64,000 nucleotides of DNA from Vitreoscilla filiformis (GCF_002222655.1 NZ_CP022424.1:218641-282640); one strand, 5' to 3'; positions 8,878-20,200 are shown, counted from the stretch's first letter. The notes: generated from the letters alone by a model not told the origin. A program made the numbers and translations.

Positions 8878-9458
8878 GCCGAAGCTCCCAAATCGAGCGG
8901 CGTGCAGGCGGGGAAATCGTCCGGCAGGGCGTGATGCGCCGTCAGCACCACGCCGCCGCCGTTGGCCAGATGCGCCCGCGTCGCCTCGGTGAGCCAAGCG
9001 ACGCCAGCGGCATCGAGCGCATCAAACGGTTCATCCAACAACCACAGCGGGCGCGGCGCCAGGTGCAACGGCGCCAGATGCAGTTTGCGGCGCTGCCCGG
9101 CAGAAAGCTGGCGCACCGGGCGCCGCGCTGGCAGGCTCCAGCGGCGCAACCAGTCGCGCAGAGCGTCGGGCGCGGGCGGGGCGCCGGCCATGTCCAACCA
9201 GGTGCTGAGGTTGTCCAACGCGCCCAGCTCGTCGGCCAGCGGGCAAGCGTGGCCCAGGCTCCACAGCGGCGCGTGGCGTTGCACCCGACCACTCAGCGGC
9301 GGACGCAAGCCCCCCAGCGTGCGCAGCAGCGTGGTTTTGCCACAGCCGTTCGGGCCGCGCACATGCAACGCTTCACCCGCGTGCAGCGTGCAATCCAGCG
9401 GCCCCCACAACCGACGGCCTTGGCGTTCCGCCGCCAGCGCTTGCGCGTTCAACAGCAT
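8874..9458 (-). CDS. ccmA: CcmA, ATPase subunit of the haem exporter
   Basis: 194 aa ABC ATPase: Walker A GPNGCGKTT, signature LSAGQRRK, Walker B LWLLDEP and switch His (LTAHH). Slightly short, as is normal for CcmA. It begins 1 nt after the stop of the dnr-like regulator gene, so the ccm operon appears to be co-transcribed with, and possibly controlled by, that regulator. Confidence 0.93.
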   Translation of the reverse strand: MLLNAQALAAERQGRRLWGPLDCTLHAGEALHVRGPNGCGKTTLLRTLGGLRPPLSGRVQRHAPLWSLGHACPLADELGALDNLSTWLDMAGAPPAPDALRDWLRRWSLPARRPVRQLSAGQRRKLHLAPLHLAPRPLWLLDEPFDALDAAGVAWLTEATRAHLANGGGVVLTAHHALPDDFPACTPLDLGASA

Positions 9459-9459
9459 G

Positions 9460-10182
9460 TCAGCGCCCTTGGTGGTGGAAGTAGTCGGCCAAGCGATGCA
9501 CGTCGGGGATGAGGATGTCGCGCTTGTCCATCTCGATCAGGCCGTGGGCCTCCAGCTCACGCAGCACGCGGGAAAAATACTCCGGCGTGAGCGACAGCCG
9601 CGACGCAATCGTTGCCTTGCTCACTGGCAGGCTGATGCGGTGGTTGCCTGTGAGCGTGGCGGGGGTGTCTTCGTTCGGCCCCTCCGGCAGCTCGCGCAGC
9701 AAGTAACCGATGACACGCTGCACGCCACTGTCCAGCGCGTAGGCTTGCACATCGCGCACGAGGCCGTGCAAGCGGCGCGAAATACCGGCCAACATGCGCA
9801 GCGCAAAACGGCCATCGCGGGCGATTTCGGCGGTGATCGCGTCTTTGTGAACGCTGAGCACCAACGCATCGGTGAGCGCTTGGGCGTTGACGATGTAAGG
9901 CTTGTCCGTGAACAGCAACGCTTCGGCGAAGGTGTGGCCGGGGCCGATCAGCTCGATCACCTTTTCTTGTCCGGCTGGCGACAGCGCAAACAGCTTGACT
10001 TGGCCGGTGACGCTGGCGTGAAACTCCTCACACGCTTCGCCGACGCGAAAAATGGGGTCGCCCCGCCCAAATCGCCGCAGGCGGCAGCCGTGCGCCAAGC
10101 GCTCCAGCTCCTGGGGGGTCATTTCTTGAAACAGGGGCAGCACGGCCAAACAGCGCGCCACATCGCCAATGCGGGTGTCCAT
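9460..10182 (-). CDS. dnr: Crp/Fnr-family regulator, Dnr-like
   Basis: 240 aa. An N-terminal cyclic-nucleotide-binding-type beta roll (about 20-125) lacks the clustered N-terminal cysteines of FNR, so it is not an Fe-S oxygen sensor; there is a long dimer helix and a C-terminal winged HTH (ISLPVSKATIASRLSLTPEY, then FSRVLRELEAHGLI). Family members without Fe-S ligands that sit beside denitrification genes are mostly Dnr/NnrR-type nitric-oxide responders. It is divergent from napD and directly upstream of ccmA. Two FNR-type boxes lie in the shared promoter region. Specific ligand is inferred, not seen. Confidence 0.75.
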   Translation of the reverse strand: MDTRIGDVARCLAVLPLFQEMTPQELERLAHGCRLRRFGRGDPIFRVGEACEEFHASVTGQVKLFALSPAGQEKVIELIGPGHTFAEALLFTDKPYIVNAQALTDALVLSVHKDAITAEIARDGRFALRMLAGISRRLHGLVRDVQAYALDSGVQRVIGYLLRELPEGPNEDTPATLTGNHRISLPVSKATIASRLSLTPEYFSRVLRELEAHGLIEMDKRDILIPDVHRLADYFHHQGR

Positions 10183-10218
10183 GGCGGCGGATTCTGGAAA
10201 TGTGGCCCCGTCTCAGCC

Positions 10219-10232
10219 TTGAGTGCAATCAA
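10219..10232. promoter_or_regulatory. FNR/Dnr-type box 1 between dnr and napD
   Basis: TTGAG-TGCA-ATCAA matches the consensus TTGAT-N4-ATCAA at 9 of 10 fixed positions. Its centre lies about 43 bp upstream of the dnr-like ATG, suggesting control of the dnr-ccm transcript. Confidence 0.65.
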
Positions 10233-10253
10233 GCGATTCGAGACCGCCCCGAC

Positions 10254-10267
10254 TTGAAGCAGTTCAA
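10254..10267. promoter_or_regulatory. FNR/Dnr-type box 2 upstream of napD
   Basis: TTGAA-GCAG-TTCAA is a perfect inverted repeat with 8 of 10 matches to the FNR/Dnr consensus, centred about 70 bp before the napD ATG. It probably serves the nap operon. No convincing -10 element was recognised downstream. Confidence 0.55.
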
Positions 10268-10330
10268 GGCGCCACCCGGATCGCCCGGCGACAGTGCGCG
10301 GTTTTGTCAGCCAGAACGAAGGGGCCGATC

Positions 10331-10639
10331 ATGAGCATCTTGGGCGTGGTGGTGCGGGCGCGGGCCGAAGCCGTGGCGGACGTGGCGCAGCGGCTGGCCG
10401 AGCAGCCGGGTGTCGAGGTGGCGCTCAATCCGGGTGATGGCCGCTTGGTGGTGGTGATGGAGGATGTGGACGGCGCCAACGGCGAGCCAAGCGCCGCCCG
10501 CACGCTGGCCGATGTGGCGACGTGGCCGGGGGTGTTGGGCACGTCCTTGGTGTGGGAGTACTCGGGGCCGGACGCGCCGGCACCCGAAGGCAGCCAGATG
10601 GCGGATTTCCGGGCGTGGCGGGGGCGACCGGGGGGGTGA
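10331..10639 (+). CDS. napD: NapD, NapA-specific Tat chaperone
   Basis: 102 aa, ferredoxin-like fold family ('ILGVVVRARAEAVADVAQ', 'GDGRLVVVMED', 'WPGVLGTSLVWEY'). NapD binds the twin-arginine signal peptide of NapA and delays export until the molybdenum cofactor is in. ATG 10331 was chosen because the upstream extension runs through the FNR boxes. First gene of the operon; napE and napF are absent. Confidence 0.9.
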   Translation: MSILGVVVRARAEAVADVAQRLAEQPGVEVALNPGDGRLVVVMEDVDGANGEPSAARTLADVATWPGVLGTSLVWEYSGPDAPAPEGSQMADFRAWRGRPGG

Positions 10640-10712
10640 ATCGGGTCATTTCAGATAAACCCAAACCAGTTCAAGGACACGCCCCCCCGCTTGCATCGAC
10701 CATGGCTCCCGC

Positions 10713-10731
10713 AGCGCCCAGGCGCTTTTTT
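10713..10731 (+). terminator. Terminator-like hairpin between napD and napA
   Basis: AGCGC-CCAG-GCGCT followed directly by a run of six T, placed in the 115-bp gap before napA. It looks like a short intrinsic terminator or attenuator inside the operon, or a 3'-end stabiliser for napD RNA. The stem is only 5 bp, so function is uncertain. Confidence 0.45.
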
Positions 10732-10754
10732 GCTTTTCTGCCGGAGCCCCATCC

Positions 10755-13310
10755 ATGCAAGCCAACCGTCGAGATTTCCTCAAGGCGCAAGCCCTGGCCG
10801 CCAGTGCGGCGGCGGCGGGCCTTCCCATCGTTGCGGAAGCCGCCGCGAACAAAGACGCCGGCAAAACCGCCGCCGACGTGGCCGTGCGTTGGGACAAAGC
10901 CCCCTGCCGCTTCTGCGGCACCGGCTGCGCCGTGATGGTGGGCGTGCAAGACGGCAAGGTCGTGGCCACCCAAGGCGACCCGGAAGCCCCCGTGAACCGG
11001 GGCTTGAACTGCATCAAAGGGTACTTCCTCAGCAAAATCATGTACGGCAAGGATCGGCTGCAAACGCCCTTGCTGCGCAAAAAGAACGGCCAATACGACA
11101 AGGACGGCGATTTCACCCCCATCACCTGGGATGAAGCCTTCGACATCATGGCCGCCAAGTGGAAGGAAGCGCTCAAAGCCGAAGGCCCGAACAGCCTGGC
11201 CATGTTCGGTTCCGGCCAGTGGACGGTGTGGGAAGGCTATGCCGCCTCCAAGCTGTGGAAAGCGGGTTTCCGCACCAACAACCTCGACCCGAATGCGCGC
11301 CATTGCATGGCCTCGGCGGTGGCGGGTTTCATGCGCACCTTCGGCATCGATGAGCCGATGGGCTGTTATGACGACATCGAGCAAGCCGACGCCTTTGTGC
11401 TCTGGGGCTCCAACATGGCGGAGATGCACCCGATTCTGTGGAGCCGCATCACCGACCGCCGGCTCTCGAATCCGCATGTGAAGGTGGCGGTGCTTTCCAC
11501 CTACGAGCACCGCAGTTTTGACTTGGCGGACTCGGGCATGGTGTTCGTGCCGCAGACGGACTTGGCGATCCTGAACTACATCGCCCACTACATCATCACG
11601 AACAAGAAGGTGAACACCGAGTTCGTGAAGAAGAACGTCAACTTCAAGAAGGGCGCGGACGACATCGGTTACGGCCTGCGCCCGGTGCATGCGCTGGAGA
11701 AGGACGCCAAGAGCAACGGCTACCCCGGCGCCGATGGCAAGCCCAAGGGCAACCCGAACGACTCGACGCCCATGAGCTTCGAGGACTACGCCAAGTTTGT
11801 GAGCGAGTACACCGCCGAGAAGGTGAGTGCGCTCTCGGGCGTGCCGGTCAAGCAACTGGAAGACCTGGCCAAGCTCTATGCCGACCCGAAGGTCAAGGTG
11901 GTGTCCTTCTGGACGATGGGCTTCAACCAGCACACGCGGGGCACTTGGGCGAACAACATGATCTACAACGTCCACCTGCTGGTGGGCAAGATCAGCCAGC
12001 CCGGCAACGGCCCGTTCAGCCTGACCGGCCAGCCCAGCGCCTGCGGCACGGCGCGGGAAGTGGGCACTTTCGCCCATCGCCTGCCGGCTGACATGGTGGT
12101 GACCAACCCCGATCACCGCAAGCACACCGAAGAAATTTGGGGCGTGCCTGAAGGCACCATCCCCGACAAAATCGGTTACCACGCCGTCGCGCAAAGCCGC
12201 GCTTTGAAGGACGGCAAGATCCGCTGCTACTGGACGAGCACCACCAACAACATGCAGGCCGGGCCGAACATCAACGGCGAAATCCTGCCCGGTTGGCGCA
12301 ACCCGAAGGCTTTCGTCGTGGTGAGCGACCCTTACCCGACGGTGAGCGCGATGGCCGCCGATTTGGTGTTGCCTTCGGCGATGTGGGTGGAAAAAGAAGG
12401 CGCCTTTGGCAACGCCGAGCGCCGCACCCAGGTGTGGCGCCAGCAGGTGAAGGCACCGGGCCAAGCGCGCTCGGATCTGTGGCAGATGATGGAGTTCGCC
12501 AAGCGCTTCAAGATCGAAGAGGTGTGGCCAGCGGAGCTGATCGCCAAGATGCCCAGCGTGAAGGGCAAGACGCTGTTTGACGTGCTGTTCAAGAACGGCA
12601 AGATCAACAAGTACCCGATGGGGGATCTCACCAAGGTCAACGGCAAATACATCCCCGGCTACAAGAACGACGAGTCCGAAGCCTTTGGCTTCTATGTGCA
12701 AAAAGGCTTGTTCGAGGAATATGCCGAGTTCGGGCGCGGCCACGGCCACGATCTGGCGCCGTTCGACGTGTACCACGAGGTGCGCGGCCTGCGCTGGCCG
12801 GTGGTGGACGGCAAGGAAACGCTGTGGCGTTTCCGCGAAGGTTATGACCCGTACGTGAAGAAGGGCGAAGGCCTGCGCTTCTACGGCAACAAGGACGGCA
12901 AGGCCAACATCTTTGCCCTGCCGTACCAGCCCGCCGCCGAATCGCCGGACAAGGAATTTGACCTCTGGCTGTGTACGGGCCGCGTGCTGGAACATTGGCA
13001 CACCGGCAGCATGACCCGTCGCGTGCCCGAGCTGCATCGCGCCGTGCCGGAAGCCGTGTTGTTCATGCACCCGGATGACGCCAAAGCGCGGGGCATCCAG
13101 CGTGGCATGCAAGTGAAGGTGGCCTCGCGCCGGGGCGAAATCACCCTGGCGGTGGAAACCAAGGGCCGCAACAAGGTGCCGCGTGGGTTGGTGTTCGTGC
13201 CCTTCTTTGACGAAGGCCGGCTGGTGAACAAGCTGACGCTGGACGCCACCTGCCCCATCAGCAAAGAAACCGACTACAAGAAGTGCGCCGTCAAGGTGGT
13301 GCGCGCCTGA
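10755..13310 (+). CDS. napA: NapA, catalytic subunit of periplasmic nitrate reductase
   Basis: 851 aa molybdoenzyme. N-terminal Tat signal with NRRDFLK. The [4Fe-4S] cluster is bound by Cys51-x2-Cys54-x3-Cys58-x27-Cys86. The molybdenum-ligand cysteine is Cys184 in NARHCMAS. Bis-MGD-binding segments follow through to the C-terminal domain ('[13 protein letters not shown]'). It reduces nitrate to nitrite in the periplasm, taking electrons from NapB. GGAG lies 9 nt before the ATG. Full length, no defect seen. Confidence 0.97.
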   Translation: MQANRRDFLKAQALAASAAAAGLPIVAEAAANKDAGKTAADVAVRWDKAPCRFCGTGCAVMVGVQDGKVVATQGDPEAPVNRGLNCIKGYFLSKIMYGKDRLQTPLLRKKNGQYDKDGDFTPITWDEAFDIMAAKWKEALKAEGPNSLAMFGSGQWTVWEGYAASKLWKAGFRTNNLDPNARHCMASAVAGFMRTFGIDEPMGCYDDIEQADAFVLWGSNMAEMHPILWSRITDRRLSNPHVKVAVLSTYEHRSFDLADSGMVFVPQTDLAILNYIAHYIITNKKVNTEFVKKNVNFKKGADDIGYGLRPVHALEKDAKSNGYPGADGKPKGNPNDSTPMSFEDYAKFVSEYTAEKVSALSGVPVKQLEDLAKLYADPKVKVVSFWTMGFNQHTRGTWANNMIYNVHLLVGKISQPGNGPFSLTGQPSACGTAREVGTFAHRLPADMVVTNPDHRKHTEEIWGVPEGTIPDKIGYHAVAQSRALKDGKIRCYWTSTTNNMQAGPNINGEILPGWRNPKAFVVVSDPYPTVSAMAADLVLPSAMWVEKEGAFGNAERRTQVWRQQVKAPGQARSDLWQMMEFAKRFKIEEVWPAELIAKMPSVKGKTLFDVLFKNGKINKYPMGDLTKVNGKYIPGYKNDESEAFGFYVQKGLFEEYAEFGRGHGHDLAPFDVYHEVRGLRWPVVDGKETLWRFREGYDPYVKKGEGLRFYGNKDGKANIFALPYQPAAESPDKEFDLWLCTGRVLEHWHTGSMTRRVPELHRAVPEAVLFMHPDDAKARGIQRGMQVKVASRRGEITLAVETKGRNKVPRGLVFVPFFDEGRLVNKLTLDATCPISKETDYKKCAVKVVRA

Positions 13311-13323
13311 GGTCGCCAGCGCC

Positions 13324-14112
13324 ATGAAACTCAACCGGCGTGAGCTGCTGCAAGCCGCCTCCAACGCCGCCACGGCGGGGCTGGTGGCGGGCGGGGCGGC
13401 TGTGGTGAGTCGCCCGGCGGTGGCACGCCCCGCGCAGGCGCTGCGCCCACCGGGGGCGTTGGCGGAAGGCGATTTTTTGGGCGCCTGCATCCGCTGCGGC
13501 CTGTGCGTGCGCGATTGCCCGCCGCACAACCTGCTCTTAAGTGAATGGGGCGCGGGCGTGGCGGCGGATGTGGCCATCGGCACGCCGTACTTTGTGGCGC
13601 GGGACATCCCGTGTGAGATGTGCGAGGCCGTGCCCTGCGTCAAAGCCTGCCCCACCGGCGCACTCGATCCCAAGCTCACCGACATCACCCAAGCCCGCAT
13701 GGGCCTGGCGGTGTTGATCGACCATGAAAGCTGCTTGAACTTCCTCGGCCTGCGCTGCGACGTGTGTTACCGCGTCTGCCCGGTGATCGACCAAGCCATC
13801 ACGCTGGAAAAAGTCAACAACCCGCGCAGCGACCGCCACGCCATGCTCTTGCCCACCGTCCATGCCGACGCCTGCACCGGCTGCGGCAAGTGCGAAAAAA
13901 GCTGTGTGTTGGAACAGCCGGCCATCAAGGTGCTGCCGCGTGAACTGGCGCAGGGTGAGCTGGGCCACCACTACCGCAAAGGCTGGGAAGCGCCGAATCG
14001 AAGCGGCAAACCGACGTTCGACAAACCCGTGCAACGCCTGCCCGACCAGGCTGTGCCGGGCGACTTGGTGCCGCTTCGTTCGGGTGATGCACCTTACCGG
14101 GAGACGCCATGA
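13324..14112 (+). CDS. napG: NapG, periplasmic ferredoxin-type quinol oxidation subunit
   Basis: 262 aa MauM/NapG-type protein with a Tat-like N-terminus ([17 protein letters not shown]) and four [4Fe-4S] clusters: [35 protein letters not shown] and [11 protein letters not shown]. Works with NapH to pass electrons from quinol toward NapC/NapB. Stops with ATGA overlap with napH. Confidence 0.93.
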   Translation: MKLNRRELLQAASNAATAGLVAGGAAVVSRPAVARPAQALRPPGALAEGDFLGACIRCGLCVRDCPPHNLLLSEWGAGVAADVAIGTPYFVARDIPCEMCEAVPCVKACPTGALDPKLTDITQARMGLAVLIDHESCLNFLGLRCDVCYRVCPVIDQAITLEKVNNPRSDRHAMLLPTVHADACTGCGKCEKSCVLEQPAIKVLPRELAQGELGHHYRKGWEAPNRSGKPTFDKPVQRLPDQAVPGDLVPLRSGDAPYRETP

Positions 14113-14948
14113 GCTGGGCCGCTGTGGGCATGAAGGGCTGGTGGCGCAGCCATCGGTTTTTGCTGCTGCGCCGCTTGAGCCAATTTGGCATCTTGGGGCT
14201 GTTTTTGCTGGGGCCGTGGGCGGGGGTGTGGCTCGTCAAAGGCAACCTCAGCAGCAGTTTGACGCTGGACACGCTGCCGCTGACCGACCCGTTCGTGCTG
14301 GCCCAACTGCTGGCCACGCGCCACCTGCCGGCGCTGAGTGCCGGGGTGGGGGCGCTCATCGTCGGGGTGTTTTACGCCTGGGTGGGCGGGCGGATGTTCT
14401 GTTCGTGGGTCTGCCCGGTGAACGTGGTGACGGACACCGCTGCGTGGCTGCGCCGCCGGTTGGGCATTTCCACCGGGCGGGCACCGCGTGCGCTGCGCTT
14501 TTGGCTGCTGGGCGCGGTGCTGCTGGCCAGTGCGGTGTCGGGCGGGTTGGTGTGGGAAAGCGTCAACCCGGTGAGCTTGACCCAGCGGGCGCTGATCTTT
14601 GGCGGCGGCCTGGCTTGGGGCGGTGTGGCGGCGGTGTTTTTGTTTGATTTGCTGGTGGCACCGCGTGGTTGGTGCGGCCACCTCTGCCCGCAGGGCGCGG
14701 CTTATGCGCTCATCGGCCACAAAGCGCTGTTGCGGGTGAGTGCGCGCCACAGCAGCCGCTGCACCGATTGCGCCGACTGTTACGCCGTCTGTCCCGAGCC
14801 GCAGGTCATCCCCATCGCGTTGAAGGGCAAAGGCGGCGCCGGCCCGGTGATCGCCGATGCGGCTTGTACCAACTGCGGTCGCTGCATCGATGTGTGCGGC
14901 CCCGATGTTTTCACCCTGACCCACCGTTTAGATGTTCGGAGAGACTGA
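14109..14948 (+). CDS. napH: NapH, membrane quinol dehydrogenase subunit
   Basis: 279 aa, four membrane helices, two CxxxCP motifs on the membrane domain (CSWVCPV, CGHLCPQ) and two C-terminal ferredoxin motifs ([27 protein letters not shown]). Forms the quinol-oxidising module with NapG. Its stop shares one base with the napB start (TGATG). Confidence 0.93.
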   Translation: MSWAAVGMKGWWRSHRFLLLRRLSQFGILGLFLLGPWAGVWLVKGNLSSSLTLDTLPLTDPFVLAQLLATRHLPALSAGVGALIVGVFYAWVGGRMFCSWVCPVNVVTDTAAWLRRRLGISTGRAPRALRFWLLGAVLLASAVSGGLVWESVNPVSLTQRALIFGGGLAWGGVAAVFLFDLLVAPRGWCGHLCPQGAAYALIGHKALLRVSARHSSRCTDCADCYAVCPEPQVIPIALKGKGGAGPVIADAACTNCGRCIDVCGPDVFTLTHRLDVRRD

Positions 14949-15415
14949 TGACAACCTTGCTCAAAACTTTGGCCAGCGCCGTGATGGCGGCGGTTCTGGT
15001 GGCGTCGGGCATGAACCTGGCGCAAGCAGCCGATGCCGCAGCGCCGGTGAAACTCGAAGGCCTGCGCGGCGGCACGCCCATCACGCAGGACAACGCGCCC
15101 ACCCCCATCAAACAAGAGCGGGATCACGGCCCAGCCGATCGGGATTTTGTGCAACAGCCACCGCTGATTCCGCACACCATCCAGGGCTACCAAATCACCA
15201 AGAACTACAACAAGTGCATGGACTGCCACGCCTGGCAAAAGACCAAGGAAAGCGGCGCCACCAAGGTCAGCGTGACGCACTTCAAAACCCGCGACGGCCA
15301 AGAGTTGGACAACATCAGCCCGCGCCGGTATTTCTGCACCCAATGCCACGTCCCGCAGACGGACGCCAAGCCGCTGGTGGGCAACACCTTCCAGCGCGCA
15401 CGCGGTTTGCAGTGA
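14948..15415 (+). CDS. napB: NapB, dihaem cytochrome c subunit of nitrate reductase
   Basis: 155 aa. Sec signal peptide (cut near AQAADA), two haem c motifs CMDCH (90-94) and CTQCH (130-134), and distal histidines in 'LIPHTIQGY' and 'THFKTR'. Electron donor to NapA; its haems need the Ccm system encoded next door. Confidence 0.95.
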   Translation: MTTLLKTLASAVMAAVLVASGMNLAQAADAAAPVKLEGLRGGTPITQDNAPTPIKQERDHGPADRDFVQQPPLIPHTIQGYQITKNYNKCMDCHAWQKTKESGATKVSVTHFKTRDGQELDNISPRRYFCTQCHVPQTDAKPLVGNTFQRARGLQ

Positions 15416-15434
15416 CACCCCAGGAGCCCACACC

Positions 15435-16076
15435 ATGAGTGACACCTCCAAGACGGGTTTCATCGCCCGCTGTTTGGCCGCTGTGAAGACGCGCCAGTTT
15501 GCGGTGCTGGCCAGCGCTTTTGTGGCGGGGATTTTGTTCTGGGGCGGTTTCAACACCGCGATGGAATGGACGAACCGGGAAGAGTTTTGCATCTCGTGCC
15601 ACGAAATGAAGGACAACGTTTACGCCGAATACCGCAACACCATCCACTACCAAAACCGCACCGGCGTGCGTGCCACCTGCCCGGATTGCCATGTGCCCAA
15701 GGAATGGGGGCACAAGATGCTGCGCAAAATCCAGGCGAGCAACGAGGTGCTGCACAAAATCCTGGGCACCATCGACACGCCGGAAAAATTCAACGCCAAG
15801 CGGGCGGTGCTGGCGCAGCACGAGTGGGATCGCATGAAGGCCAACGACAGCCGCGAGTGCCGCAACTGCCACCACTTCGAATCCATGGATTACGCCGAAC
15901 AAAACCAGCGCTCGGCCACGCGCCACCAAGCCGCGTTCAGCGCCGGACAAACCTGCATCGACTGCCACAAGGGCATTGCGCACACGTTGCCGCAGGTGGA
16001 GCAGCACATCGGCGCACCCAAGGACGGGGTGGTGGCAGTGCCGCCGGCGGTTCAGCCGGCCTCTGCCTCACAATAA
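15435..16076 (+). CDS. napC: NapC, membrane-anchored tetrahaem quinol dehydrogenase
   Basis: 213 aa NapC/NirT family: one N-terminal membrane helix (about 22-40) and four haem motifs CISCH, CPDCH, CRNCH and CIDCH at residues 52, 82, 142 and 174. Oxidises quinol and feeds NapB. With NapGH present too, the operon has both known quinol routes. Last gene of napDAGHBC. The next 136 bp to cas1 contain no terminator I can support. Confidence 0.95.
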   Translation: MSDTSKTGFIARCLAAVKTRQFAVLASAFVAGILFWGGFNTAMEWTNREEFCISCHEMKDNVYAEYRNTIHYQNRTGVRATCPDCHVPKEWGHKMLRKIQASNEVLHKILGTIDTPEKFNAKRAVLAQHEWDRMKANDSRECRNCHHFESMDYAEQNQRSATRHQAAFSAGQTCIDCHKGIAHTLPQVEQHIGAPKDGVVAVPPAVQPASASQ

Positions 16077-16212
16077 AGCGCATCGGAGGCTCCGACCGCC
16101 GCCTGGATGGCCCCGCCCGCATTGAGGATGGGGCACGTACACCACCTCATCGCGCTTGAGCCGCTGGGGCATGATGCGCCAAGCGAGTCACCGGTCAGTT
16201 CAGGGAGCCTCA

Positions 16213-17223
16213 ATGGAACAAATCAATGCCTCCGACTTAAAAACCATCCTGCATTCCAAACGCGCCAACCTCTATTACTTGGAGCACTGCCGGGTGCTGG
16301 TCAATGGCGGGCGGGTGGAGTACGTCACGGAACGTGCTCAACAGCAGCTTTACTGGAACATCCCCATCGCCAACACCACCACGGTGCTGCTGGGCACGGG
16401 CACTTCCATCACCCAAGCGGCGGTGCGCGAGCTTGCCAAGGCCGGGGTGATGCTGGGGTTTTGCGGCGGAGGTGGCACACCGCTGTTTGCCGCCACTGAA
16501 TTTGAAGTGGAGGTGGCCTGGTTCAGCCCGCAAAGCGAGTATCGCCCCACCGAGTACCTGCAACACTGGGTGCGGTTCTGGTTTGATGACGCACTGCGGC
16601 TGGAGGCCGCCAAGGCGTTTCAGCAAGCGCGGCTGGAGCGGCTGCGTCAGCACTGGGGCAGCAGCAAGGCGCTCAAAGAGCAAGGCTTTGCGCCTGACAT
16701 GGCGGCCCTGGCAGCTTGCGTGCGTGACAGTGCCGCCGCCGTGGCCCAGGTGCCCAGCAACACGGCTTTGCTCACCGAAGAAGCCCGCTTGACCAAGCAG
16801 CTCTACCGACTGGCGGCTCAAGCCACGCGCCACGGTGAGTTCACCCGTGCCAAGCGCGGCGAGAGTGTGGATGCGGCCAACCAGTTTTTGGATCACGGTA
16901 ATTACCTGGCCTACGGCTTGGGCGCCACCGCATGCTGGGTGTTGGGGCTGCCTCACGGCTTGGCCGTGCTGCACGGCAAAACCCGGCGGGGTGGCTTGGT
17001 GTTTGATGTGGCGGATTTGGTGAAGGATGCGCTGATCCTGCCGCAAGCCTTTGCGTCGGCGATGAAGGGGCATACCGAGCAGGAGTTCCGCCATGCTTGC
17101 ATTGAAGCCTTTGCACGCACCGAGGCGCTGGATTTCATGATCGACACACTCAAAGCCGTTGCCACTTCGCTCGGTCTGAAGGCACTGGGCGCCCAGGCTT
17201 CCCAGTCGGAGAACCTCGCATGA
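16213..17223 (+). CDS. cas1: Cas1, type I-F integrase
   Basis: 336 aa Cas1f. It has 'NTTTVLLGTGTSITQAAVRE' in the N-terminal beta domain and, in the helical domain, 'TRAKRGESVDAANQFLDHGN' (metal Glu region), 'GLPHGLAVLHG' (His) and 'FDVADLVKDA' (Asp). With the Cas2 domain of Cas2-3 it integrates new spacers. Start 16213 has GGGAG 5 nt upstream (16203-16207); an earlier in-frame ATG lacks one. The stop overlaps cas2-3 by ATGA. Confidence 0.95.
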   Translation: MEQINASDLKTILHSKRANLYYLEHCRVLVNGGRVEYVTERAQQQLYWNIPIANTTTVLLGTGTSITQAAVRELAKAGVMLGFCGGGGTPLFAATEFEVEVAWFSPQSEYRPTEYLQHWVRFWFDDALRLEAAKAFQQARLERLRQHWGSSKALKEQGFAPDMAALAACVRDSAAAVAQVPSNTALLTEEARLTKQLYRLAAQATRHGEFTRAKRGESVDAANQFLDHGNYLAYGLGATACWVLGLPHGLAVLHGKTRRGGLVFDVADLVKDALILPQAFASAMKGHTEQEFRHACIEAFARTEALDFMIDTLKAVATSLGLKALGAQASQSENLA

Positions 17224-20200
17224 ACATCTTGCTGGTGTCGGAGTGCGACAAACGGGCGCTGGTGCAAACCCGGCGCATCCTCGATCAATTTGCCGAGCGC
17301 CGAGGCGAGCGCACCTGGCAAACGCCCATCACCCAAGAGGGGCTGGACACCCTGCGTCGCTTGCTGCGCGCCAGTGCGCGCAAAAACACCGCCGTGGCTT
17401 GCCACTGGATACGCGGCCAAGATCACACCGAACTGCTATGGGTGGTCGGCGATAAAACCCGCTTCAACGCGCAAGGCGCGGTGCCCACCCACACCACCCG
17501 GCGCGACGTGTTGCGGGCGGGTGATGAAAACGATTGGCACAGCGGCGAAGACATCCACTTGCTGGCCGCCCTGGCCGCTCTGCTGCACGATTTGGGCAAG
17601 GCCAGTGCGGCGTTCCAAAGTCGGCTTCAAGACAGTTTGGCGGGCCACGGTGCCCACAGTGGGCGCAACCGCTACCGGCATGAGTGGGTCTCGCTGCGCT
17701 TGTTTCAGGCGTTTGTGGGGCAAGACGAGGATGCCGCTTGGCTAGCGCGGCTGGCCGACCCCACACCCGCCGATGTGGCAAGTTGGGCAGACGCCAAAAC
17801 CGGGCGTTTGCAGCGGGATGGTTTGGATGCCCCCGACGCCTGTGTGCCGCCTTTCCAGGCGCTGGCCCATGCGCCACTGGCGCAGGCGGTGGGTTGGTTG
17901 ATCCTGACGCATCACCGCTTGCCGGTGCTGCCTGCGCACCAAGACAACGGCGAACAAGCCTGGCTCGGCTGCCCCAGCTCGCGTTTTGGTGCGGCCAGCT
18001 TGCAGGCGGGTTTGCGCCAGGTTCAGGCGGATTGGAACGAGATCGTCCGTGCCGGCGGTGCTTCGGAGATTCAACCTTATTGGCACTTCCCGCAGGGTTT
18101 ACCGGTGGCGTTGCCGCACTGGCAGGCCCAAGCCAAGCGCTTGGCGCTGCGGCTGCAAGCCATGCTGGTGGCGCGACGGCAAGGTTCCCCCTCACCCCGG
18201 CCTTCTCCCCCAAAGGGAGAGGGAGAAATGCCTTCAAAGCCCCTCTCCCCTTGTGGGAGAGGGGTTGGGGAGAGGGGGAGCGCTTGGCTCGACGAACCTT
18301 ATGTGATGCACCTGAGCCGCTTGGCGCTGATGCTGGCCGATCACCACTATTCCAGCCTCAACCGTGAAGACGGCCACAGAGCCCGGGGGCGGGTGGACGT
18401 ACCAGAGGGCTGCACGCTGCTGGCCAACACCTACAAGGACAAGGTGCAGGGGCGCACATGGCCTAACCAGACGCTGGATGAACACCTCATCGGCGTGGCC
18501 CAGGGCAGCCGGCGTATCACCCATGCATTGCCCAGTTTGGCTGACAGCTTGCCGGGTTTGGTGAACCATAAACCGCTGCGCAAACGCAGCACCGAAGCAC
18601 GCTTTGCCTGGCAAAACAAGGCAGCCGATGCTGCGGCCAGCCAGCATGCCCAAGCCGCCGAGCATGGCGCGTTCATCGTCAACATGGCCAGCACAGGCAC
18701 GGGCAAAACCCTGGCCAACGCCCGCGTGATGAATGCCCTGGCCGACCCGGAGCGGGGCCTGCGCTGCGCCTTTGCGATGGGTTTGCGCACCCTCACGCTA
18801 CAAACCGGGCGGGCGTTTCAAACCCTGTTGTCTTTGGGGGAAGAACAACTCGCCATCCGCGTGGGTGGCCATGCCAGCCGGGCCTTGTTTGAGCACTTTG
18901 AAACCCGTGCCGAGGCCACGGGTTCAGCCTCTAACCAAGCCTTGTTGCTGGAAGAGGAGGAAGAAGGCTCGGTGGAATTTGCTGGCGATGCGGGCTTGGA
19001 TGAGCGCCACCCCGTGCTGGCACGCACGCTGCACGACCCTCTGGTGAAAAAACTGCTGGTGGCCCCGGTGCTGGTCTGCACGATTGACCACCTCACACCA
19101 GCGACCGAAAGCCAGCGCGGCGGGCGCCAGATCGCACCGATGTTGCGCCTCTTGAGCGGCGATCTGGTGCTGGATGAGCCCGACGACTTTGATTTGGCCG
19201 ACTTGCCCGCACTCACCCGCTTGGTGCATTGGGCGGGGCTGCTGGGCAGCCGGGTGCTGTTGTCTTCGGCCACGTTGGCGCCTGCGCTGGTGCAGGGTTT
19301 GTTTTTAGCCTACCGCGCTGGGCGCATGGCTTACCAGCGCCATCGGGGTGCGCGGCCCAGCGGCGCGGTCACGCCACCCGAAATTGCCTGCCTGTGGCTG
19401 GACGAGTTCAACCAACAGGCCAGCGCGTGCGCTACGCCCGAGGCTTTTCAGCAGCAGCATGAAGGCTTTGCCGCGAAGCGCCATGCGCGTTTGGCGCAGG
19501 AGGCGGCCACGCCCCGTCGGCGTTGCGCTTTGGTGGACGTGAGGCCACTGGCAAGCGCCAAAACGGATGCCGAACGCGCCAGCGCCTTGGCTGTGTTGCT
19601 GCAAACCCAGGCGCTGGCCCTGCACGAACTGCACGCTCAGCCCGATCCACAGAAGCCTGAGCGGCGGGTGAGTTTTGGGCTGATCCGCATGGCCAACATC
19701 GAGCCGCTGGTGCAGGTGGCGCGGGCGCTGTTTGCGCTGGCGCCACCGCCGGGGGTGCAGATTCATTTGTGCGTGTATCACTCGCAGTTTCCGCTGCTGC
19801 TGCGCTCCAACATCGAGCGGCGGTTGGATGCGGCACTCAACCGCCGGGATCCCGAGGCGGTGTTTGCGCTGGCGGACATCCGAACGCGGTTGGAGGCGCA
19901 CCCGCAGGCGGCGCAGCATCTGTTCATCGTACTGGGCTCCCCTGTGACGGAAGTGGGCCGCGATCACGATTACGACTGGGCCATCGTCGAGCCGTCTTCG
20001 ATGCGCTCGCTGATTCAGCTCGTGGGGCGGGTCAAGCGCCACCGGGTGGAGGTGTGCGGCAAGGCGGCCAATGTGCGGGTGCTGGATAGCAATTGGCGGC
20101 ATTTCTCAAAGCCCGGTGGGCCGGTGTTTTACCGGCCTGGGTTTGAAACCTCCACGGCGCAGCTCGCGCATTGTCAGTTACGGCACCTGTTGCGACCGGA

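Noticed and set aside
16077..16212. Possible second mini-CRISPR or terminator between napC and cas1
   Set aside because: No repeat-like hairpin and no T run; only a short CGGAG/CTCCG pair.
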